From NCBI GenBank assembly GCA_021568835.1, contig JAKGSH010000010.1, positions 5,704,001-5,768,000 on the forward strand: a DNA stretch of 64,000 nucleotides. The letters run 5' to 3'. A program made the position numbers and the translations under genes. Numbering within the stretch: position 1 is the stretch's first letter; every line of letters begins with the position of its first letter. This DNA comes from Streptomyces sp. Tue 6430. GTDB taxonomy: Bacteria > Actinomycetota > Actinomycetes > Streptomycetales > Streptomycetaceae. The notes under the pieces were generated by a model. That model did no database searches and was not told where the DNA came from. It saw nothing but the letters and a program-made list of their open reading frames with translations. This document shows positions 43,582-52,269 of the stretch, piece after piece.

Positions 43582-45267
43582 TCAGGCGTCGATGATGACG
43601 GGGATGATGAGGGGCTTGCGGCGGTGGGTGCGGAACGCCCAGTTCGCCACGGCGCGGGCGAGGAGCTGTTCGAGTTGGCGCGCGTCCCCGACGCCTTCCT
43701 CGGCCGCGGTGGCCAGGGTCTTCTCGATGACGGGGACGACCGGCTCGAAGGTGGTGTCGTCGTGGACGAAGCCGCGGGCCAGGAAGTCGGGGGCCTCGGC
43801 GAGGGCGCCGGTGTCCGCGTCGACGATCGCCACCACCGTGACCACGCCCTCTTCGGCGAGGGTGAGGCGGTCCTTGAGGGAGGCTTCGGTGGCGCCGCCG
43901 ACTTCCATGCCGTCCACGTAGACGTTGCCGGCGGGGACCTTGCCGGTGATGGACGCGCGGCCGTCGACGAGGTCGACGACGACGCCGTCCTCGGCGATCA
44001 CGACACGGTCGGGGTCGACGCCGGTGCGGACGGCGAGGTCGCCGTTGGCCCGCAGGTGGCGCCATTCGCCGTGCACGGGCATGACGTTGCGCGGTTTGAC
44101 GATGTTGTAGCAGTAGACGAGTTCGCCGGCGCTGGCGTGTCCGGAGACGTGCACCTTGGCGTTGCCCTTGTGGACCACGTGGGCGCCCCACCGGGTGAGT
44201 CCGTTGATCACCCGGTAGATGGCGTTCTCGTTGCCGGGGATGAGGGAGCTGGCGAGCAGGACGGTGTCGCCCTTGCCGATGCGGATCTGGTGGTCGCGGT
44301 TGGCCATCCGCGACAGCGCGGCCATCGGTTCGCCCTGGGAGCCGGTGCACACCAGGGTGATCTTGTGGTCCGGAAGCTTCTCCAGCTCCTTCGTGCTCAC
44401 GACCAGACCGGAGGGGACCTTCAGATAGCCCAGGTCGCGGGCGATGCCCATGTTGCGGACCATCGACCGGCCGACGAAGGCGACCTTGCGGCCGTGCTGG
44501 TGGGCGGCGTCCAGGACCTGCTGGATGCGGTGCACGTGGCTGGCGAAGCTGGAGACGATGACGCGGCGCGGCGCGGTGCGCATCACCTGCTCGATCGCCG
44601 GGTTCAGCTCCCGCTCGGAAGTGGTGAAACCGGGTACCTCGGCGTTGGTGGAGTCGGTGAGGAACAGGTCCACGCCCTCCTCGCCGAGCCGGGCGAAGGC
44701 GCGCAGATCGGTGATGCGGTCGTCGAGAGGGAACTGGTCCATCTTGAAGTCGCCGGTGTGCAGCACCATCCCGGCCCGGGTGCGGATCGCGACCGCGAGG
44801 CTGTCGGGGATGGAGTGGTTGACCGCCACGAACTCGCAGTCGAAGGGTCCGAAGCCGCGCCGGTCGCCCTCGCGCACCCGCACCGTGCGCGGCCGGATGC
44901 CGTGCTCCTTGAGCTTGGCCTCCAGGAACGCCAGCGTCAGCTTGGAGCCGACGACCGGGATGTCCCTCCGCTCGCGCAGCAGGTACGGCACGCCGCCGAT
45001 GTGGTCCTCGTGGCCGTGGGTGAGTACCACGGCCACGACATCGTCCAGCCGGTCCCGGATCGAGGTGAAGTCCGGCAGGATCACGTCCACACCGGGCTGG
45101 GTCTCCTCGGGGAACAGCACGCCGCAGTCGACGATGAGCAGTTTGCCGGCGTGCTCGAAGACGGTCATGTTGCGGCCGATCTCACCCAGGCCGCCCAGGG
45201 CGATGACCCGCAGCCCTCCCTCGGGCAGGGGCGGGGCGGCTTTCAGTTCGGGGTGTGGATGACTCAT
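43582..45267 (-). CDS. ribonuclease J family metallo-beta-lactamase nuclease
   Basis: 561 residues. The MBL metal motif LTHGHEDHIGG (about residues 80-90), beta-CASP features (DSTNAEVPGF, SSFASHVHRIQQ, FVGRSMVRNMG, GSQGEPMAALSRM, HVSGHASAGEL) and a C-terminal domain ending RRKPLIIPVIIDA identify RNase J. It acts as an endonuclease and 5' exonuclease in RNA maturation and decay. The gene next to dapA is the usual Streptomyces copy. This one sits elsewhere beside cold-shock genes, so I take it as a second paralogue. The start is ATG at 45267. Confidence 0.93.
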   Translation of the reverse strand: MSHPHPELKAAPPLPEGGLRVIALGGLGEIGRNMTVFEHAGKLLIVDCGVLFPEETQPGVDVILPDFTSIRDRLDDVVAVVLTHGHEDHIGGVPYLLRERRDIPVVGSKLTLAFLEAKLKEHGIRPRTVRVREGDRRGFGPFDCEFVAVNHSIPDSLAVAIRTRAGMVLHTGDFKMDQFPLDDRITDLRAFARLGEEGVDLFLTDSTNAEVPGFTTSERELNPAIEQVMRTAPRRVIVSSFASHVHRIQQVLDAAHQHGRKVAFVGRSMVRNMGIARDLGYLKVPSGLVVSTKELEKLPDHKITLVCTGSQGEPMAALSRMANRDHQIRIGKGDTVLLASSLIPGNENAIYRVINGLTRWGAHVVHKGNAKVHVSGHASAGELVYCYNIVKPRNVMPVHGEWRHLRANGDLAVRTGVDPDRVVIAEDGVVVDLVDGRASITGKVPAGNVYVDGMEVGGATEASLKDRLTLAEEGVVTVVAIVDADTGALAEAPDFLARGFVHDDTTFEPVVPVIEKTLATAAEEGVGDARQLEQLLARAVANWAFRTHRRKPLIIPVIIDA

Positions 45268-45539
45268 ACCCTGACGGTACCCGGAGAGCGGGACAGGGTG
45301 ATCCACCGCCTGTGTGCTCCGACGACCGCTCGACACGACCGGCCGCCGAAGACGTGCCGGCGCGCAGGTCGGCATCCGTATCCGTCTCGTCCGCCCGCTG
45401 CCCCGGCCACGGGAACAAGAGGGCGGCCGCGGCCGCCGCGGGTGCCGGGGTGACTTCCCGGGTGCCGCCGACGGTGGCTTCGCGGGTCGCGCGGGCGGCG
45501 GGTACCCCGCCCGTGATCACACGGAAGAAGCAGGGCGGA

Positions 45540-46590
45540 CCGGCGGCCCGGGCCCGCGCTCATGGCCGCTGTGCTCTCCCCGGTCGGCGAAGGGATCGGC
45601 GTCGAGGTGTTCCCGGCCACCGCGGCGGGACACGGCGAACCGCCGGCGTGGGCCGGTGGGCCGGGCGCGGTGCGGCGCGCCGGAGTGGCGGGGCCGGCTC
45701 TTTCGGGGCTGCTCCGTCCCGCCACTCTTCCGGGGCGGTTCCGTCCCGCCACCTGCCGGCCCGGGGCGTGGAGGTGTTCGGGGGAAACCGGCCCGTCCGG
45801 CCAGACCGCCGCCGGCGCGGCAAGTCCGACCCGCCCACTGCCCGGAACGCGGCCCGGGCGGTGCTGGGCGGGTGGTGCTGGGCGGGCGCGCGCAGGCCGA
45901 GCCGGGCGACGGACCGGTGCGGATCGCCCGGACGCACGAACTCGCCAGGGGCTCGGCGGTCGAAGCCCGCACCCGGGCGATCAGCCGGCTCGAGGCTGTC
46001 CTCGTCGGTGCCGACCCGCACCTGCGGGAAGAACCGGCCGGGCCGCACGACGCGGAACTCCTCCGTGCCCGCGCACGGTTCGCCGACGGCAGCAGGAACG
46101 ACGACGAAGAAGAGGCGGTGCTGCGGACGACCCGCGGCACCCGGTGTCCGCTTGCCCAGCGGATCGGACAACTCGCCGAGTTTATGCAGGACTTGGAACG
46201 CCGACCGGCCCAGCTCGCGGAACGCCGTGTCCGGCGGCCGCTCACGGTGGTGGGCTTCGGCCCGGACGCAGCCGTCACGTTGCCGATCACGAGGGGGACG
46301 ACCCTGAACGCCCGGGCGGTGAGGCGTCCTTCACCGCGCTGTGCGGGGCCGACCCCGTCGAGCGTTCCTCGGGCAGCCGGCAGTACCGCCGCCCCGACCG
46401 TGGCGGCGACAGGCAGACCGACACCGCCCCGCACCGGATCGCGCGGACCCGCCTGCGCGCCGGCCCACGCACCCGGGACCACTGCGGACGCCGCGGCAGG
46501 GAAGACAAGACCCGTCGCGAAATCGTCCGTTGCCTCAAACGCTACGCTGCCCGGGAGGTCTTCCACCGGGTCGGGCCCACACAGCCGTAA
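45540..46590 (+). mobile_element. decayed IS110-family transposase remnant
   Basis: Pieces of an IS110 DEDD transposase appear in order but in different frames. First come AAVLSPVGEGIGVEVFPATA (from 45562) and GVEVFGGNRPVRPDRRRRGK with KSDP. Next are AVEARTRAISRLEAVLVGAD and VVGFGPDAAVTLPI. The last are EASFTALCGADPVERSSG, RGGDRQTDTAPHRIARTRL and REIVRCLKRYAAREV (ending near 46575). Several indels and lost catalytic context make it inactive. Ends and target repeats are not recognisable. It lies between the divergent RNase J and PcaL genes. Confidence 0.8.
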
Positions 46591-46635
46591 CCCCCGTCGG
46601 CAGGGGCAGTCGTGAGAGATGAGAGGGTCTGACGG

Positions 46636-47937
46636 GTGAGCGAGACACCACCGAACACCCTGCAATACCGCTTTGACGGGCCGGAAGACGCTCCGGTCCT
46701 GATCCTGGGCCCCTCACTGGGCACCACCTGGCACATGTGGGACCGGCAGGTCCCCGAGCTGGCCCAGCAGTGGCGGATCTTCCGGTTCGACCTGCCCGGT
46801 CACGGCGGGGCGCCGGCCTATCCGGCGGGTTCCGTCAGCGACCTCGCCGAGCGGCTGCTCGCCACGCTCGACGCGCTCGGCGTGCAGCGCTTCGGCTACG
46901 CGGGCTGTGCGCTCGGCGGCGCGGTCGGTGTGGAGCTGGCGCTGCGTCGCCCCGAGCGGGTCGCCTCGCTCGCGCTGATCGCGGCCTCGCCGCGGTTCGG
47001 CACGGCGGACGAGTTCCGCCAGCGCGGGGTGATCGTGCGGACCAACGGCCTCGACCCCATCGCCCGCACCTCGCCCGACCGCTGGTTCACCAGCGGCTTC
47101 GCCGCCGCTCAGCCCGCGATCACCGAGTGGGCCGTACAGATGGTGCGCACCACCGACCCCGGCTGCTACATCGCGGCCTGCGAGGCGCTCGCCTCGTTCG
47201 ACGTGCGGGCCGAACTCGGCATGGTGGGCGTGCCGACGCTGGTCCTCGTCGGATCGGACGACCAGGTCACCGGTCCCGCCGAGGCCCGCACGCTCGTCGC
47301 GGGCATCCCCGACGCCCGGCTCGCCGTCGTCCCCGGCGCCTCCCATCTGGTGCCGGTCGAGCAGCCCGCCGCCGTCACCGACCTGCTGGTCCGGCACTTC
47401 TCCACCGCCTGGCAGCCGGCGTACGAGCACAGCACGGGTCAGACCGCCGTCCCCGGCGTCTCCCTCAGGCCGGTGCAGTCCCCGCCGCCGCAGGCCGCGC
47501 CGATCGCCGAGATCGCGCCCGCGCCCGTGGTGGTGCCCCAGCAGGTCATGGGCCGCCCCGACCCGTACGACGCCGGGCTGAAGGTGCGGCGCGAGGTCCT
47601 CGGCGACGCCCATGTGGACCAGGCGCTGGCACAGGCCGACGACTTCTCGGGCGACTTCCAGGAGCTGATCACCCGTTACTCCTGGGGCGAGGTCTGGGAC
47701 CGCCCCGGCCTCGACCGGCGCTCGCGCTCCTGCGTCACCCTGACCGCGCTGGTGGCCGGCGGGCACCTCGACGAGCTGGCCGCCCACACCCGTGCCGCCC
47801 TGCGCAACGGCCTCACCCCGGACGAGATCAAGGAGGTGCTGCTCCAGACGGCGGTCTACTGCGGCGTACCGGCCGCGAACAGCGCGTTCCGCGTGGCGCA
47901 GCAGGTCATCCGGGAGGAGACGACGCCCACCGAGTGA
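46636..47937 (+). CDS. pcaL: PcaL-type fusion: 3-oxoadipate enol-lactonase and 4-carboxymuconolactone decarboxylase
   Basis: 433 residues. The N-terminal alpha/beta hydrolase (about 1-260: LGTTWHMWDRQVPEL, FRFDLPGHGG, VLVGSDDQVTGP, PGASHLVPVE) corresponds to PcaD. A proline-rich linker follows, and then a CMD domain (about 310-430: YDAGLKVRREVLGDAHVDQA, SRSCVTLTALVAGGHLDEL, KEVLLQTAVYCGVPAAN) to PcaC. Together they act in the protocatechuate branch of the beta-ketoadipate pathway. Oddly, the expected nucleophile elbow GxSxGG reads GCALGG, with Ala92 where Ser should be. No other pca gene is nearby. The start is GTG at 46636. Confidence 0.88.
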   Translation: MSETPPNTLQYRFDGPEDAPVLILGPSLGTTWHMWDRQVPELAQQWRIFRFDLPGHGGAPAYPAGSVSDLAERLLATLDALGVQRFGYAGCALGGAVGVELALRRPERVASLALIAASPRFGTADEFRQRGVIVRTNGLDPIARTSPDRWFTSGFAAAQPAITEWAVQMVRTTDPGCYIAACEALASFDVRAELGMVGVPTLVLVGSDDQVTGPAEARTLVAGIPDARLAVVPGASHLVPVEQPAAVTDLLVRHFSTAWQPAYEHSTGQTAVPGVSLRPVQSPPPQAAPIAEIAPAPVVVPQQVMGRPDPYDAGLKVRREVLGDAHVDQALAQADDFSGDFQELITRYSWGEVWDRPGLDRRSRSCVTLTALVAGGHLDELAAHTRAALRNGLTPDEIKEVLLQTAVYCGVPAANSAFRVAQQVIREETTPTE

Positions 47938-47968
47938 GCCGGCCGCCGGGCGGAGGCAGGATGGACCC

Positions 47969-48721
47969 ATGACCCCCACGACCCCCGACCGGCCCACGAC
48001 CCCCGACCGGCCCGGCGCCTCCCGCCGGTCCGGCACCTCCCACCAGCCCAGGACTCCCGAGACCCCCATGACGCCCCCGGCCGCCCTGAAGCTCACGAAG
48101 AAGTCGCACGCCTGCGTCCGCCTGGAGAAGGACGGCCGCACCCTCGTCCTCGACCCGGGCGGGTTCACCGAGGCGGACGCCGCGCTCGGCGCGGACGCCA
48201 TCCTCGTCACGCACGAGCACCCCGACCACTTCAGCGAGGAGCGGCTGCGGGCGGCCCTGGAGGCCGACCCGGCCGCCGAGATCTGGACCCTCCGGTCGGT
48301 CGCGGAGAAGATCGCGAGCGCCTTCCCGGGGCGCGTCCACACCGTCGGTCACGGGGACGCCTTCACCGCGGCGGGTTTCGACGTCCAGGTCCACGGAGAA
48401 CTGCACGCCGTGATCCACCCGGACCTGCCGCGCGTCACCAACATCGGCTTCCTGATCGACGACGGCCGCGTCTTCCACCCCGGCGACGCCCTCACCGTCC
48501 CCGACCACCGGGTGGAGACCCTCCTGGCCCCGGTCATGGCCCCCTGGAACAAGATCGCCGAGGTCATCGACTACGTCAGGGAGGTGCGGCCGCGGCGGGT
48601 CTACGACATCCACGACGCCCTCCTCACCGACCTCGCCCGCCCGATCTACGACACCCATCTGGGCAATCTCGGCGGCGCCGACCACCAGCGGCTGGCGTCG
48701 GGAGCGTCGGCGCAGATCTGA
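47969..48721 (+). CDS. MBL-fold metal-dependent hydrolase (UlaG-like)
   Basis: The conserved part reads KSHACVRLEKDGRTLVLDPG, ILVTHEHPDHF (HxHxDH metal motif), GELHAVIHPDLP, GRVFHPGDAL and APWNKIAEVIDY. This is the compact UlaG-like branch of the metallo-beta-lactamase fold; the substrate is unknown. The first 33 codons are Thr/Pro/Arg low complexity, so the true start may be the ATG at 48068 and not 47969. It lies 32 bases after PcaL. Confidence 0.85.
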   Translation: MTPTTPDRPTTPDRPGASRRSGTSHQPRTPETPMTPPAALKLTKKSHACVRLEKDGRTLVLDPGGFTEADAALGADAILVTHEHPDHFSEERLRAALEADPAAEIWTLRSVAEKIASAFPGRVHTVGHGDAFTAAGFDVQVHGELHAVIHPDLPRVTNIGFLIDDGRVFHPGDALTVPDHRVETLLAPVMAPWNKIAEVIDYVREVRPRRVYDIHDALLTDLARPIYDTHLGNLGGADHQRLASGASAQI

Positions 48722-48760
48722 GCGAGGCCGCTGTCGGACCCTGCGGGTAAGTTGTCGGTC

Positions 48761-49540
48761 ATGCGCATCGCGACCTGGAACGTGAACTCGATCACCGCCC
48801 GCCTGCCGAGGCTCCTGGCCTGGCTGGAGAGCAGCGGCACCGACGTGCTCTGCCTCCAGGAGGCCAAGGTCGCCGAGGCGCAGTTCCCGTTCGACCAGCT
48901 GCGCGAGCTGGGCTACGAGGCGGCGGTCAACGCCACCGGACGGTGGAACGGCGTGGCGCTGGTCTCCCGGGTCGGCCTCGAGGACGTGGTCAAGGGCCTG
49001 CCCGGCGATCCGGGGTACGAGGACGCCGTCGAGCCCCGCGCGATCTCCGCGACCTGCGGTCCGGTCCGCCTCTGGTCGGTCTACGTCCCCAACGGCCGGG
49101 AGGTGGACCACCCGCACTACGCGTACAAGCTGCAGTGGTTCGAGGCCCTCAGGGCCGCCGTCACCGGTGACGCGGGAGGCAGCCGCCCCTTCGCCGTGCT
49201 GGGCGACTACAACGTGGCGCCGACCGACGACGACGTGTTCGACGCGGCCGTCTTCGAGGGCTCCACCCACGTCACCCCCGCCGAGCGCGCCGCCCTCGCC
49301 GCCCTGCGCGAGACGGGCCTCTCCGACGTCGTCCCGCGCCCCCTGAAGTACGACCACCCGTTCACCTACTGGGACTACCGCCAGCTCGGCTTCCCCAAGA
49401 ACCGCGGCATGCGCATCGACCTGGTCTACGGCAACGCGCCGTTCGCCAAGGCCGTGAAGGACTCCTACGTCGACCGCGAGGAGCGCAAGGGCAAGGGCGC
49501 CTCGGACCACGCGCCGGTCGTCGTCGACCTCGACGTGTAG
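48761..49540 (+). CDS. xthA: exodeoxyribonuclease III
   Basis: 259 residues of the AP-endonuclease/exonuclease III fold: MRIATWNVNSITARL, CLQEAKV (metal Glu), VYVPNGREVDHPHY, VLGDYNVAP, FTYWDYRQLGFPKNRGMRID and the catalytic ASDHAPVV. It repairs abasic sites and trims 3' ends. The start is ATG at 48761. A 13-bp hairpin follows the gene. Confidence 0.95.
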   Translation: MRIATWNVNSITARLPRLLAWLESSGTDVLCLQEAKVAEAQFPFDQLRELGYEAAVNATGRWNGVALVSRVGLEDVVKGLPGDPGYEDAVEPRAISATCGPVRLWSVYVPNGREVDHPHYAYKLQWFEALRAAVTGDAGGSRPFAVLGDYNVAPTDDDVFDAAVFEGSTHVTPAERAALAALRETGLSDVVPRPLKYDHPFTYWDYRQLGFPKNRGMRIDLVYGNAPFAKAVKDSYVDREERKGKGASDHAPVVVDLDV

Positions 49541-49572
49541 GCCCGCGTGCGGGGCCGGCCGGTGAGGGGGAG

Positions 49573-49602
49573 CGGTCCGGGCCGGCGACCCGGCCCGGAC
49601 CG
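49573..49602 (+). terminator. hairpin after xthA
   Basis: CGGTCCGGGCCGG (49573-49585) pairs with CCGGCCCGGACCG (49590-49602), loop CGAC, 32 bases after the stop. Confidence 0.65.
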
Positions 49603-49743
49603 GCCGGCCGTCCCGGCGCCGCGAGGGGGGAAAGCGCCGTGTGCCGGTCGGTCCACCGGGTGGGCGGGGGAGGGGAGTCCGACCGCTCGCGGCCGTCCGC
49701 GCGCCTGTGGTGCGCACGCCGGTGTGAATGTCACGCTGGGCGT

Positions 49744-50166
49744 ATGAACATCCCTTTCCTGGGCAGCAGGCGCAAGAGGCACGCCGAGGCGACGCTGACC
49801 GCCGCGGACCCCGAAGGGGTCGCCGAACTCCTCTCCGAGTGCGAGCTGCTGCGCACCCTGGCGGAGCGGGAGGGCATCCGGCTCGACGACACACCGGCCT
49901 CGTTGGAGGCGCTCGACCAGCTGCTGCCGCGCTGGCGCGACGACGTGGAGAACCTGCCGTGGCTGGGCAACGACGCGGGCCTCTATCTCGGCACGGTCAT
50001 CGTGCGCACCGTCCCCGGCGCCGCCTGGGAGGTCTGGCCCGGCGGTCAGCCCGTCGTACGGCTCGCCTCGGGCCGGGAGTTCGACGTGGTGACGGCCGGA
50101 CAGGAGTGGGCCGTGAACGGCGTCCCGGAGCTGTCCCAGCACTACGGCGAGGTGGCTGAGGTCTGA
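49744..50166 (+). CDS. DUF6278 family protein
   Basis: A 140-residue protein, MNIPFLGSRRKRH followed by an acidic, Leu-rich helical part (ECELLRTLAEREGIRLDDTP) and WLGNDAGLYLGTVIVRTV then GREFDVVTAGQEW. I associate it with the Streptomyces DUF6278 family; the function is unknown. There is no signal peptide. The start is ATG at 49744. Confidence 0.75.
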   Translation: MNIPFLGSRRKRHAEATLTAADPEGVAELLSECELLRTLAEREGIRLDDTPASLEALDQLLPRWRDDVENLPWLGNDAGLYLGTVIVRTVPGAAWEVWPGGQPVVRLASGREFDVVTAGQEWAVNGVPELSQHYGEVAEV

Positions 50167-50369
50167 GGCGCGGGGCGGGGTGTGCGGCACGGGCGTGCGG
50201 TGGCCTGCGACGGGGGCGCGGTACAGGCGTGCGGCGGCGGTCTGCGGTGGCGGTCTGTGCGGGGCGTAAATACGGCTAATGTCCGAAAGATGCGTGTCGC
50301 GTCTTTGGGTGGGTTTTGTCTGGATAGTTTGCGGCAGCACGGGACAGCCGAGAGTGAGTAGGGCTGCGC

Positions 50370-51113
50370 ATGGCCGTCGATCCGTTGATCGAGCTGCGTG
50401 ACGTCAACAAGTACTTTGGGGAGCTGCATGTCCTCCAGGACATCGACCTCACGGTCGGCAAGGGGGAGGTGGTCGTGGTGATCGGCCCGTCGGGGTCGGG
50501 CAAGTCGACGCTCTGCCGGGCGATCAACCGGCTGGAGCCCATCCAGTCCGGCACGATCCTGCTGGACGGCAGAGCGTTGCCGACGGAGGGGAGGGAACTG
50601 GCGCGGCTGCGCGCCGACGTCGGCATGGTCTTCCAGTCGTTCAACCTGTTCGCGCACAAGACCGTGCTGCAGAACGTGACATTGGGCCAGATCAAGGTCC
50701 GCAAGGCCGACAAGGCGAAGGCCGAGGAGAAAGCCCGTGCCCTGCTCGACCGGGTCGGTGTGGCCGATCAGGCCGACAAGTACCCCGCCCAGCTCTCCGG
50801 CGGCCAGCAGCAGCGGGTGGCGATCGCCCGGGCCCTCGCCATGGAGCCCAAGGCGCTGCTGTTCGACGAGCCGACCTCCGCCCTGGACCCTGAGATGATC
50901 AACGAGGTGCTGGAGGTCATGCGGCAGCTCGCCCGGGACGGCATGACGATGGTCGTCGTCACCCACGAGATGGGCTTCGCGCGGTCGGCCGCGAACCGCG
51001 TGGTCTTCATGGCCGACGGCCGCATCGTCGAGGACCGCAGCCCGGAGGAGTTCTTCACCGATCCGCGCAGCGACCGGGCCAAGGACTTCCTCTCCAAGAT
51101 CCTCAAGCACTAG
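50370..51113 (+). CDS. gluA: polar amino-acid ABC transporter ATPase, GluA type, without partner genes
   Basis: 247 residues with Walker A GPSGSGKST, Q-loop VFQSFNL, signature LSGGQQQR, Walker B LLFDEPTSALDP and switch THEMGF, the pattern of glutamate/polar amino-acid importers. It would normally be followed by genes for a binding protein and two permeases (gluBCD). Here a gene-free stretch and a convergent unrelated gene follow instead. The protein looks intact, so it may serve permeases encoded elsewhere, or the operon has been cut. Confidence 0.9.
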   Translation: MAVDPLIELRDVNKYFGELHVLQDIDLTVGKGEVVVVIGPSGSGKSTLCRAINRLEPIQSGTILLDGRALPTEGRELARLRADVGMVFQSFNLFAHKTVLQNVTLGQIKVRKADKAKAEEKARALLDRVGVADQADKYPAQLSGGQQQRVAIARALAMEPKALLFDEPTSALDPEMINEVLEVMRQLARDGMTMVVVTHEMGFARSAANRVVFMADGRIVEDRSPEEFFTDPRSDRAKDFLSKILKH

Positions 51114-51224
51114 GTCGGTGCACGCCCGCCACGACCCCCGGCGGCCCTCGTCTAGGATGGGTCGTTCATTCGGGCCGCAGGGGCAGCACCCAAGGAGCCA
51201 TACCCGCCCGGCGCCGGCCGGAGA

Positions 51225-51360
51225 TCACTGTTCGCACAGCGGAATCGCCCCGTACGACGGGTCGTTCGCCGGCGAGGAGAAGGTCAGCCGTGCGCCGGAC
51301 GGGTTGTGCTCGCTGTGGAGCGGGCCGACCGCGTCCGCGCCCCACCGCCGGCCGGTGGCG
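51225..51360 (-). pseudogene. C-terminal remnant of an unrecognised protein
   Basis: On the minus strand a frame reads RRWGADAVGPLHSEHNPSG, then ARLTFSSPANDPSYGAIPLC and a stop at 51225. It looks like a real protein end but has no start and ends at the neighbouring gene. It is possibly debris of the event that removed the rest of the glu operon. Confidence 0.3.
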
Positions 51361-51364
51361 GGGC

Positions 51365-52126
51365 TCAGGACGCGCGGTGCGAGGTGCGGGGGGAGACGGA
51401 CTGCGCGGGCAGCGGCGTCTGGGCCGCCCGCGTCACGTCCGCCACCAGTTCCACCACGTCGGGGCCGTACGCCTGGGAGTTGACGACCTTCAGCAGCAGC
51501 ACGAAGGAGTTGTTCCCGTGCTTGCGGTACAGGCGCTCGTGATGGCGGGCCAGATAGCGGGTGGCGGCCTGGTTGGTGATCGCGCGCTGGCCGCAGAAGA
51601 GGAACACCGGTCGGGCGTCACGGCGTTGGGCGGCGGTGAGCCGGGCCAGCAGCACGTACTCGGTGACGCCCGCCTCCAGCCGGTGGCGTTCGGTGCCGAT
51701 CTGGAACGCGCCCCGGTCCGGGCCCGGTTCGGCGTCGACGTTGACCCGCACCCCGGGCAGCATGGCCGACATGTGCGCCATCATGCGCCGGTTGGAGGCG
51801 GGGCCGCCGACGCAGAACTCGGTGCGCTCCCCGAAGCCCTGCTGGGCCGCGTCCTGCGTGACCATTTGGACGTTGGCGCCGCAGTCCTTGATCAGCGCGG
51901 ACAGCTCCAGGAGCGCGAACACGTCGATGCGGTGGACCGCGGGCTCCGAGGACGCCGGGTCGCGGTTGACGACGAGCAGGCACTCCGAGTTGTCCGGCAG
52001 CCCGAAGAAGGCCTGCTTGCGGCGTAGTTTCCGTCGCCAGAGGTAGGTGCGGGCCACCCAGCCGAGCGCGGCACTGATGCCGGTCGCGACCACACCCAGA
52101 ACGATGTTGCGCACGTCGTCATTCAT
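51365..52126 (-). CDS. N-terminally membrane-anchored protein of unknown function
   Basis: 253 residues. One hydrophobic segment near the start (IVLGVVATGISAALGWVA, about 8-25) is followed by a basic cluster (WRRKLRRKQ). A soluble alpha/beta-like domain comes next, with ECLLVVNRDPASSEPAV, VFALLELSALIKDCG, FCVGGPASNRRMMAHMSAML, VFLFCGQRAITNQAATRYL and LLLKVVNSQAYGPDVVELV. The last part resembles nucleotide- or ligand-sensing folds, but I cannot name a family. It is divergent from gamma-glutamyltransferase. The start is ATG at 52126. Confidence 0.75.
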   Translation of the reverse strand: MNDDVRNIVLGVVATGISAALGWVARTYLWRRKLRRKQAFFGLPDNSECLLVVNRDPASSEPAVHRIDVFALLELSALIKDCGANVQMVTQDAAQQGFGERTEFCVGGPASNRRMMAHMSAMLPGVRVNVDAEPGPDRGAFQIGTERHRLEAGVTEYVLLARLTAAQRRDARPVFLFCGQRAITNQAATRYLARHHERLYRKHGNNSFVLLLKVVNSQAYGPDVVELVADVTRAAQTPLPAQSVSPRTSHRAS

Positions 52127-52269
52127 GGGCGCGCATAGTAGTGGGGTCCCATGGCCGGAACGTACCCGTGTTCGATGTGTGGCAGTCGTACGACACGGCC
52201 CGGAAGGGGGCTGTCGGGGCACGGGTGTTGTGGTTACGCTGCGCGGACGTTCCCGGACTGGAGGTACGG

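Noticed and set aside
50311..50340. Possible promoter for gluA (TCTTTG and TAGTTT)
   Set aside because: The -35 match is poor, so I do not claim it.
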